From: Clostridiaceae bacterium
Lineage (GTDB): Bacteria; Bacillota_A; Clostridia; Acetivibrionales; Acetivibrionaceae
Direction: 5' to 3'
Assembly: GCA_012513545.1 (NCBI GenBank)
Contig: JAAZCB010001161.1
Coordinates: forward strand, 1-5,001
Length of the DNA: 5,001 bases
Shown: one piece after another, positions 1-5,001 of the stretch
How the letters are laid out: each line of letters opens with the position of its first letter
Position numbering within the stretch: position 1 is the first letter of the stretch
Position numbers and translations under genes: made by a program
The notes under the pieces: model-generated
What the model was told of the DNA's origin: nothing
Seen by the model: the letters and a program-made list of their open reading frames with translations, nothing else
Databases searched by the model: none

Positions 1-1986
1 GAGCTTGGTTGGTTGTATGAAACACATCACAGCAATGGAGATAAGGCTGTTATCAACAGCATAATTTTTTCGGAAAACTATCGTTGTCCAATTTGTAATA
101 CAGAATTTGTTTTATGGGATTATGCGCTTAATAGAAAAGAAAAGAAAATGGATGACCCATTTAATTGCAAAAGCTGTAATGCCAGTATTAAAAAGTCAGA
201 TTGTGAAAAAGTTTTTGAAGAAGTCGTTGATAATTCATTAAACACGAATTTTTTACAATCAAAAGTGAGTCCAGTTGAAATAGTATATACATATAAAAAA
301 AAGAGATTTAAAAAACTACCAGACCAATCAGACCTTGAATTAATTAAGAAAATTGATAGCACAAATATTCCATTTTGGCATCCAACTAATATAATTCCAG
401 AAGGGCATAATTTAAACCAACCAATTAGAGCACAGGGTTATAAGAATGTTCATCATTTTTTTACACGAAGAAATTTGTATGCACTTTCTGCATTATTTTC
501 AAAAATAAATTCTGTAGATAAAATTGAAATTAGGGATAAGCTAAAAATAACTTTTAATAGTTTACTACTTCGTGCAAGTCGTAAAGCGATATTAGGTGTT
601 GGCTATTACTTTAATGGTGGTGGTGGTTACATAGCTACAATAAGTGGCAATTGGTATATACCGTCTTTAAATGTGGAGGTGCCAGTTTTCGAGCAATTTA
701 AAAACAGAGTTAAGAAAGTAAACGAAATCAATTTGCACCGTTTTGATAAGAATAATATCAGAATCTCTACGCAATCTTCAACGGATTTCTCAAATATCCC
801 TTCCAATTCAATAGATTATATATTTGTTGACCCACCGTTTGGTGAAAATTTAATGTATTCGGAATTAAACTTTTTGTACGAATCATGGAATGGAATTATA
901 ACAAATCAGAAGGATGAAGCCATTATGAATTCAGTTCAAAATAAAGGCTTAAGTGATTATAATGAACTGATGAGAAAATCCTTTTCCAATTTGTTTAGAA
1001 TACTTAAACCAAATAGATGGATAACAATTGAATATCATAATTCAAGTTCTATTATTTGGAACGGCTTACAAGAATCATTAACTAAAGCAGGTTTTGTAAT
1101 TGCTCACACTTCCATTTTAAAAAATAAAGGTGGTAGTTTTATCATTAATGTTTCGCCAAACTCGGTAGCAAATGATTTAATGATAAGTGCTTATAAACCT
1201 AATGCAAATTTCACTCATAAATTTATCCAGCAAGCAGGGGCAAATGTTGAATTGGAATTTATTCAATCGTTTTTAGAAAATCTTCCACCACAACCAATGA
1301 TAGAAAGAACTGAAAAAATGCTCTTCTCAAAGATGGTTGCCTATTATCTTCAAAAAGGTTATCAAATTAATCTTGATGCTAAGTCTTTTTATGAAATGTT
1401 ATTTGAGAATTTCATTACTCAAGATGGTTTCTGGTTTACCATGCATCAGGTTGAATCATATGAATATTTTAAAAAGCAAATGAAGTTGGAAGGTGATTCA
1501 AGGAATGATGGTAACATGCTATTATTCATAATTGATGAAAAGTCAGCAATTCTTTGGTTACAGAACTTCCTGAATGAGCCTAAAAGTTTTTCTGATATTT
1601 CAACTGCTTACACAAAATTATCAAACATCAGAGGCGATATTGTTCCCGATTTAAAAATATTACTTGAAGAGAATTTTTCTTTTGATGGTGAGGTTTATTC
1701 TACCCCAACCTCAAAAGAAACTCACATTTCATTAATTGAAAAGAGAAACAGAACATTAAAACGTGAGTTTGAAACTTTATTGGTTGAAGCTCATACGCAA
1801 AAAGGTAAGATTAAACTGGTTCGCAAAGAAGCTTTGGCGTACGGTTTTGAATTGTGTTATAAGGAAAAACGCTTTGCCGATATTTTGAGCATTGCCAAAA
1901 AGTTAGATAATTCAATTCTCGAAAACAACGGAGAACTGAACGACTTTGTTGAAGCTGCCGAAATTATGGTAGAAGGAATAAAATAA
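1..1986 (+). CDS. Adenine-specific DNA methyltransferase with zinc ribbon, PglXI/DUF1156-like (5' end outside window)
   Basis: Probable modification enzyme of a BREX-type defence system, transferring methyl from SAM to adenine in host DNA. The frame is open to the left edge. A TTG at 13 could be read as a start, but the codons before it (Glu-Leu-Gly-Trp) run smoothly into the conserved-looking LYETHHSNG stretch, so I treat the gene as 5'-truncated. Counting from that TTG codon: a CxxC pair at 25-28 and another at 52-55 form a zinc ribbon. A stretch near 147-163 (HHFFTRRNLYALSALF) resembles the LFTPRQLLAL motif of DUF1156 methylases. Catalytic motif IV is VDPPFGENL at 272-280 (829-840 encodes DPPF), followed by a Rossmann-like second half to ~380. 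The SAM-binding motif I is not visible and is expected upstream. Residues ~425-657 are a C-terminal extension containing PDLKILLEENF (545-555), as in the PglXI-like family. TAA lies 3 nt before pglZ. Methyltransferase is near certain; the PglXI subfamily is likely. Confidence 0.88.
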   Translation, partial: ELGWLYETHHSNGDKAVINSIIFSENYRCPICNTEFVLWDYALNRKEKKMDDPFNCKSCNASIKKSDCEKVFEEVVDNSLNTNFLQSKVSPVEIVYTYKKKRFKKLPDQSDLELIKKIDSTNIPFWHPTNIIPEGHNLNQPIRAQGYKNVHHFFTRRNLYALSALFSKINSVDKIEIRDKLKITFNSLLLRASRKAILGVGYYFNGGGGYIATISGNWYIPSLNVEVPVFEQFKNRVKKVNEINLHRFDKNNIRISTQSSTDFSNIPSNSIDYIFVDPPFGENLMYSELNFLYESWNGIITNQKDEAIMNSVQNKGLSDYNELMRKSFSNLFRILKPNRWITIEYHNSSSIIWNGLQESLTKAGFVIAHTSILKNKGGSFIINVSPNSVANDLMISAYKPNANFTHKFIQQAGANVELEFIQSFLENLPPQPMIERTEKMLFSKMVAYYLQKGYQINLDAKSFYEMLFENFITQDGFWFTMHQVESYEYFKKQMKLEGDSRNDGNMLLFIIDEKSAILWLQNFLNEPKSFSDISTAYTKLSNIRGDIVPDLKILLEENFSFDGEVYSTPTSKETHISLIEKRNRTLKREFETLLVEAHTQKGKIKLVRKEALAYGFELCYKEKRFADILSIAKKLDNSILENNGELNDFVEAAEIMVEGIK

Positions 1987-1989
1987 ACT

Positions 1990-3435
1990 ATGCACTGGCA
2001 GGATTTCATAGATATAAAACTGAATTATCAGAACAATTTACCACGTTTGGTTACAGACCAAACCGGAGTTTTGCATTCTGCTAATTACTTATTATGGCTT
2101 TCCAGTAAAAACGTTGAAGTAAAAGTAACCGATAAGATTTCTGAAATTCGCCCTTTGGTGGACTACGAGAAACAGGTTTTAATTATTACAACCAAACAAG
2201 AAATTCCTGCTTTTATTCTGAATAAGGTGGAGCATTTTGTTTTCTCACATTCCGATTTACCACTAAATGGAACGATTCATCAGGCATTAAAAAAAGCTGA
2301 ACCACAGCAGATAATTGAAATTCTGGATTATGTTTTTGCCACAAATCAGCATCAGGTTTTATCAGCAAAAGATTTAGAAGTAGTATTAAAAAAGTCGAAA
2401 CAGTTTGCGTCCAAAAATGCGTTATCAAAACTATCAAATCAAATCAAAAAACTCACAGAACAAGAAGCAAATGCAACCAATGTTTTAGAATTATCGCGTT
2501 TGTGGGCAGAACTGATTTACCTATCCTACAAAACCAACGATTCTGAATATTTAGGTTTAATTCCGGAGATTGATGCTTTCTCAGATGCATTCATCAATTC
2601 AAATGGAATGGAACAAGCATTTTATGCTTCAACAGATAAAAAACCCAAAACCGTTGATAAAATACTTGCCAACATAAAATCAGATAATGAAAAGAAAGCC
2701 GCATTGGTTTGTTTTGATTGTATGGGTTTTGCAGAGTGGTATTTACTTAAAGAGTTTTTAACATACTTTGATTTCAAATTTGAAGAAACTGCTGTTTTCA
2801 CACTCCTGCCCTCGTTAACTTCGATTTCACGTTCAGCAATTTATCAGGGGAATACGGATGTATATAATTTGAAATATCCCGGCAGGAAAACAGAAGAGAA
2901 GGTATTTGCCGATTATTTCAAAAATAAACAAACGAAGTACTTTGTTGAAGGTGATGAAATTAATTCAGATACATTACTCGGCTATGATTATATCAGTATT
3001 TTGTACAATTTCTTTGATGATTTAAGCCATTCAGCTCAGTTTCCACCAAATACTGAAAGCAAGGGATTGTATTTTAAATCATTGCAGGCATACCTTGAAA
3101 AATCAACGGTAATCAAAGATTTTAAAGCATTGTTAGAAAATGATTTTCAAATTTACATTTGCTCAGACCACGGTTCAATGGTTGCAAAAGGCAATGGAAA
3201 ACGATTCGAAAAATATCTTTCTGATGATTTTGCAAAACGAGGAGTAATTGCCAACAAAGAAACTAAGGATTTAATTAACGAAAGGAAAGTAAAGATTCCG
3301 TTTGTTGAAGGTAAAATTTTGGTTGTACCGGAAGGCAGAGCCATGTTCGCCAACAAAAACCAAATTGAAGTAAACCACGGTGGAATAACTGTTGAAGAAA
3401 TGGTTGTACCGTATATCAAATTAACAAAAGTATGA
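1990..3435 (+). CDS. pglZ: PglZ-domain protein (alkaline phosphatase superfamily), BREX core component
   Basis: A 481-residue PglZ, a core BREX protein essential for phage exclusion in studied systems; its substrate is not firmly known. The N-terminal ~230 residues are a helical region without a motif I recognise. The PglZ fold starts near 236 (KAALVCFDCMGFAEW), with metal-ligand Asp243. LPSLTSISR (273-281) carries the likely nucleophile Thr277. YNFFDDLSH (339-347) supplies Asp343/Asp344. CSDHG (391-395) gives Asp393/His394, and VNHGGITVEEMVVPYI (461-476) gives His463. These match the ligand order of the superfamily, so the enzyme looks intact. It is shorter than the PglZ of BREX type 1 (over 800 aa). 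ATG 1990 is 3 nt after the methyltransferase stop, with a weak purine-rich AGAAGGA at 1971-1977. The 3' end overlaps the next ATG by 4 nt. Cytoplasmic: no signal peptide or membrane segment is seen. The family call is very secure; the BREX subtype is not. Confidence 0.92.
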   Translation: MHWQDFIDIKLNYQNNLPRLVTDQTGVLHSANYLLWLSSKNVEVKVTDKISEIRPLVDYEKQVLIITTKQEIPAFILNKVEHFVFSHSDLPLNGTIHQALKKAEPQQIIEILDYVFATNQHQVLSAKDLEVVLKKSKQFASKNALSKLSNQIKKLTEQEANATNVLELSRLWAELIYLSYKTNDSEYLGLIPEIDAFSDAFINSNGMEQAFYASTDKKPKTVDKILANIKSDNEKKAALVCFDCMGFAEWYLLKEFLTYFDFKFEETAVFTLLPSLTSISRSAIYQGNTDVYNLKYPGRKTEEKVFADYFKNKQTKYFVEGDEINSDTLLGYDYISILYNFFDDLSHSAQFPPNTESKGLYFKSLQAYLEKSTVIKDFKALLENDFQIYICSDHGSMVAKGNGKRFEKYLSDDFAKRGVIANKETKDLINERKVKIPFVEGKILVVPEGRAMFANKNQIEVNHGGITVEEMVVPYIKLTKV

Positions 3436-3965
3436 GCAAAAAAAGAATATTTCCTAATGCTTTTAAGATAAATGATTTGAGGTCAAGATTAAGTAATTTT
3501 GACCCGATGGCTGCTTATTCATTTTCTAAAAGAGCAAATCCCACTGAATTAGCCAAAGTTCTTTCTCTTCTCCCACAGGGTTATGTAAATGATTTGCAAG
3601 CAAAAATTCATTCTGTTGATTTCATCTATTCAGGCAGTACAGAGCAGCCGTTTATTTTGGGAATGTACGTTGGTCGATTAGATACATTTCAAGGTAAAGA
3701 AACTTATGATATTGATTTGTTTCACATCGCACCAGAATCAGGCTCCAATGATGACTTTTTTATGAATCAATTCCAACATCTAAAAGATGATAATGGAGAT
3801 AGAGTTTCAACAGTTATTAATCCTACGCTTTTGAGCAATGTTGTTGACAGAGAAAACCAACTTTACAATACTTATCTTACAGGAAGCACGACTGGTTACA
3901 CTTTTGAAGAATATGAAACAGCCAAACCAGAGTTTATCAAAATGTTTATAAATAGTTTCAAATGA
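3432..3965 (+). CDS. Hypothetical protein between pglZ and the brxA-like gene, possible system-specific component
   Basis: A 177-residue protein I cannot assign to a family. It starts MSKKRIFPNAFKINDLRSRL, has a helical, Lys/Leu-rich first ~60 residues, then a central part likely rich in beta strands (FIYSGSTEQPFILGMYVGRL at 64-83, TYDIDLFHIA at 91-100) and an acidic, polar C-terminal half ending in FIKMFINSFK. It has no cysteine motif, P-loop, signal peptide or membrane helix. ATG 3432 overlaps the pglZ TGA as ATGA, and its own TGA overlaps the following ATG the same way, so translation of the three genes is probably coupled. Codon use and GC look like its neighbours, which supports a real gene. 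It does not resemble BrxB (DUF1788) or BrxF as I know them: there is no nucleotide-binding motif as in BrxF. An adaptor or DNA-binding role in the complex is only a guess from context. Confidence 0.85.
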   Translation: MSKKRIFPNAFKINDLRSRLSNFDPMAAYSFSKRANPTELAKVLSLLPQGYVNDLQAKIHSVDFIYSGSTEQPFILGMYVGRLDTFQGKETYDIDLFHIAPESGSNDDFFMNQFQHLKDDNGDRVSTVINPTLLSNVVDRENQLYNTYLTGSTTGYTFEEYETAKPEFIKMFINSFK

Positions 3966-4672
3966 TTATGATGGGATATGACAGACCACTCAAACCGGAG
4001 TGGATATATAAAACTTTAAAAAACATTAAAGTAGGGATAAAACCGGAAGAGTTTTATGATGCATACAATGAAATAGCTGTTGAACTAACCGGAAAAGACG
4101 GCAGAAGAAAAACAAGGACAGTTTTGTTTCGGACTTTCATTTATAGTTTTCAGGAAAGCAAAACCATTATTGAAAACAATCTGCTTATAGAATTAACCAA
4201 GAAACACGATTTTGAATACATGAAGCCAATTTACATGGCAATGTTTATTCTTGACTATGAGATTTTGAAATATTTCACGCAAATGTTTTATAAAATTTTT
4301 GACGCTTCACAGGAAGTCAGTTCAGTTGCTTTGACAAAAAAAATGACAGAATCATACGGGGACACAGAAATTGTAAAACGTTCAACAAGAGCATTTCTAA
4401 AAACGTTGACAGATTTTGGAATTTTAGAAGCAAAATCAATGAACAACTATGAGCAAGTAAGTAAAACAACCATATCGGCAGAACAAATCGCAGATATTTT
4501 AGAGTTGGTTGCGGTAGTGCATAATACAAAGCAAATAAACATTAAAAACCTGGACAAGACAATCTTTGCATATTACAACATTGCAGACTTGACAGAGGTA
4601 GCTAATAAATACCATACTGACAAGTGGGAATATATTCGGGGAGTTGACAGAGAATTATTAATGATGAAATAG
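3962..4672 (+). CDS. BrxA-like protein (DUF1819-type, NusB-like fold), probable BREX accessory
   Basis: A 236-residue, strongly helical protein that looks like BrxA, a small BREX protein with a NusB-like fold that binds DNA in studied examples. Visible similarity in layout: an N-terminal helix with a G-x-x-x-E-E-(F/W) turn (KVGIKPEEFYDAYNEIA, 23-39); a basic linker GKDGRRKTRTVLFRTFI (44-60) where BrxA has a conserved Arg-rich segment; a central helix pair (PIYMAMFILDYEILKYFTQM, 89-108); and the family-typical end of the core, EIVKRSTRAFLKTLTDFGIL (136-155), matching the 'K/R-x-x-x-x-(L/I)-x-x-(L/I)-x-x-x-G-(L/I)' pattern before the C-terminal wing. ATG 3962 overlaps the upstream stop; ATGs at 3968 and 3971 are equally possible starts and would remove two or three residues. 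A terminal brxA fits BREX type 3 as I recall it. The gene itself is sure; the family call comes from pattern memory, not a search. It is the last gene of the operon, and the structured intergenic DNA begins right at its TAG. Confidence 0.85.
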   Translation: MIMMGYDRPLKPEWIYKTLKNIKVGIKPEEFYDAYNEIAVELTGKDGRRKTRTVLFRTFIYSFQESKTIIENNLLIELTKKHDFEYMKPIYMAMFILDYEILKYFTQMFYKIFDASQEVSSVALTKKMTESYGDTEIVKRSTRAFLKTLTDFGILEAKSMNNYEQVSKTTISAEQIADILELVAVVHNTKQINIKNLDKTIFAYYNIADLTEVANKYHTDKWEYIRGVDRELLMMK

Positions 4673-4760
4673 CCAACGCTTCGTAGGCAAGCACATTTGC
4701 AGGTCGCACCAGCTAACGCTAAAACCAAAACCTGCAAAAGAGCTTGCCTACCCCAACGCA
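4671..4760. repeat. Three CYAACGC boxes at exact 40-nt spacing
   Basis: AGCCAACGCT (4671-4680), AGCTAACGCT (4711-4720) and CCCCAACGCA (4751-4760) begin exactly 40 nt apart in the same orientation. The first overlaps the stop codon of the last operon gene, the second sits in the loop of the inverted repeat and the third abuts its right arm, so boxes and dyad appear to be parts of one composite element. The function is unknown. Confidence 0.6.
4683..4751. repeat. Imperfect inverted repeat, 22-nt arms and 25-nt loop
   Basis: The left arm at 4683-4704 (starting GTAGGCAAGC, ending TTTGCAGGT) pairs with the right arm at 4730-4751 (starting ACCTGCAAAA, ending GCTTGCCTAC). Twenty of 22 positions are complementary; the mismatches fall at 4693 and 4695. 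The loop is 4705-4729. It begins 11 nt after the stop codon of the last operon gene, so it could stop transcription or protect the mRNA 3' end, but no T-tract follows the right arm on the + strand. It could also be a copy of a dispersed intergenic palindrome or a recombination site. Confidence 0.8.
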
Positions 4761-4813
4761 CGGCAGACAGAAAAGAAGCAGCAAAAATGAAAGACAGAAT
4801 AACGAGAGACAAT

Positions 4814-4952
4814 AACGGCCAGCTTGTAACAGGCGGTATATTTTATTGCCGAGACAGTGCGGGTTTCAGCGTTTCTGTATCTAATAAACTTTCGTGTAAC
4901 TTGACAGGACAGTGCTTCAAAATCGGCAACAAAAACATACCGCCAATCCGTT
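4814..4952. repeat. Long nested imperfect inverted repeat
   Basis: Several short complementary blocks are nested in the right order: AACGG 4814-4818 with CCGTT 4948-4952; GGCGGTAT 4832-4839 with ATACCGCC 4937-4944; TTTT 4841-4844 with AAAA in 4931-4935; TTGCCGA 4846-4852 with TCGGCAA 4923-4929. Apart from one-base slips the arms 4832-4852 and 4923-4944 are complementary along their length. The 70-nt centre (4853-4922) starts with GACAGTGC, and the same word recurs near its right end at 4908-4915. It may be a folded RNA, a mobile-element remnant or a dispersed repeat unit. Confidence 0.7.
4853..4915 (+). repeat. Direct repeat GACAGTGC inside the second inverted repeat
   Basis: The 8-nt word GACAGTGC occurs at 4853-4860 and 4908-4915, just inside the two arms of the nested inverted repeat. 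Being direct rather than inverted, it does not add to the stem. It may mark an internal duplication or simply reflect the GACAG-rich composition of this stretch. Confidence 0.4.
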
Positions 4953-5001
4953 GTGGTTAATTGCATGTCTACAAACTATGAGCGAACTAAATGGGTAAAA
5001 A

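Larger units (their letters stand above)
4673..5001. other. Intergenic region with repeats, no convincing gene
   Basis: The 329 nt after the operon hold two inverted-repeat structures and short direct repeats but no gene I can support. GC content is clearly higher than in the operon, especially at 4673-4770. The word GACAG recurs on the + strand (4765, 4794, 4853, 4903 and GGACAG at 4907). Reading frames through it on both strands translate the repeat arms and show no family signature. An ATG at 4991 (ATGGGTAAA) could begin a gene beyond the right edge but has no ribosome binding site and too few codons to judge. The ATG at 4978 stops after five codons. Confidence 0.7.

Noticed and set aside
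13..15. TTG as the real start of the methyltransferase
   Set aside because: The frame stays open to base 1, the preceding codons read as typical coding sequence, there is no ribosome binding site, and the SAM-binding motif would be missing.
295..302. Run of eight A bases (another at 4336-4343) as possible programmed frameshift sites
   Set aside because: The zero frame continues with good coding character after both runs, and A-runs are expected in Lys-rich AT-rich genes.
120..4529. Minus-strand reading frames of 70-88 codons inside the four genes
   Set aside because: They lie wholly opposite well-supported coding sequence and are hydrophobic-looking mirror frames expected from Lys/Asn-rich genes.
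4683..4751. Classical intrinsic terminator
   Set aside because: The stem is present but is followed by CCCAACGC rather than a T-run, and the loop is long (25 nt). A termination role remains possible but unsupported.
4671..4760. Integron attC site
   Set aside because: No exact RYYYAAC/GTTRRRY pair is present, the three boxes point the same way, and they lie outside the paired arms in the wrong arrangement.
4697..4960. Small + strand reading frame, with an internal ATG at 4787 giving 58 residues
   Set aside because: It translates both inverted-repeat structures, has no family signature and no good ribosome binding site; the DNA constraint is better explained by the repeats.
4573..4966. Minus-strand reading frames at the right end (4573-4812 and 4748-4966)
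   Set aside because: One runs antisense through the 3' end of the BrxA-like gene, the other crosses the repeats. Both give Cys/Phe-rich sequences without recognisable domains.
4978..5001. Start of a downstream gene
   Set aside because: ATG 4978 hits a stop after five codons. ATG 4991 has only three codons in view and no ribosome binding site.

Overview
The window looks like the 3' half of a phage-defence operon of the BREX (bacteriophage exclusion) / Pgl type, from an AT-rich genome that is probably Bacteroidota. The assignment to Bacteroidota is inference. It rests on the low GC of the coding part, Lys/Asn/Ile-rich proteins, the near absence of Shine-Dalgarno sequences before the genes, and repeat-rich intergenic DNA of a kind often seen in that phylum.

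Layout: all four supported genes are on the + strand and packed as one transcription unit. (1) Positions 1-1986 hold the C-terminal ~660 residues of a large zinc-ribbon-containing adenine-specific DNA methyltransferase of the DUF1156/PglXI-like kind, cut by the left window edge. (2) After a 3-nt spacer, 1990-3435 encodes a 481-residue PglZ-domain protein (alkaline-phosphatase superfamily) with an apparently complete metal and nucleophile set. (3) Overlapping by 4 nt (ATGA), 3432-3965 encodes a 177-residue protein I do not recognise. (4) Again overlapping by 4 nt, 3962-4672 encodes a 236-residue protein whose layout resembles BrxA (DUF1819).

Right of the operon, 4673-5001 (329 nt) has no convincing gene and is visibly richer in GC. 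It holds two structured elements. One is a 22-nt-arm inverted repeat at 4683-4751, overlaid by three CYAACGC boxes spaced exactly 40 nt apart. The other is a longer nested imperfect inverted repeat at about 4814-4952.

How the genes may work together: in BREX systems the methyltransferase marks host DNA at a non-palindromic site, PglZ is a core component needed for defence, and BrxA is a small DNA-binding accessory. The methyltransferase, PglZ and BrxA-like trio fits BREX type 3 best. However, no BrxHII-type helicase lies between methyltransferase and PglZ, PglZ is short, and an unknown gene sits between pglZ and the brxA-like gene. This is therefore either a variant BREX-3 or a related PglZ/methyltransferase system. 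The ATPase (BrxC-like), helicase and any BrxF are not in view and would be expected upstream.
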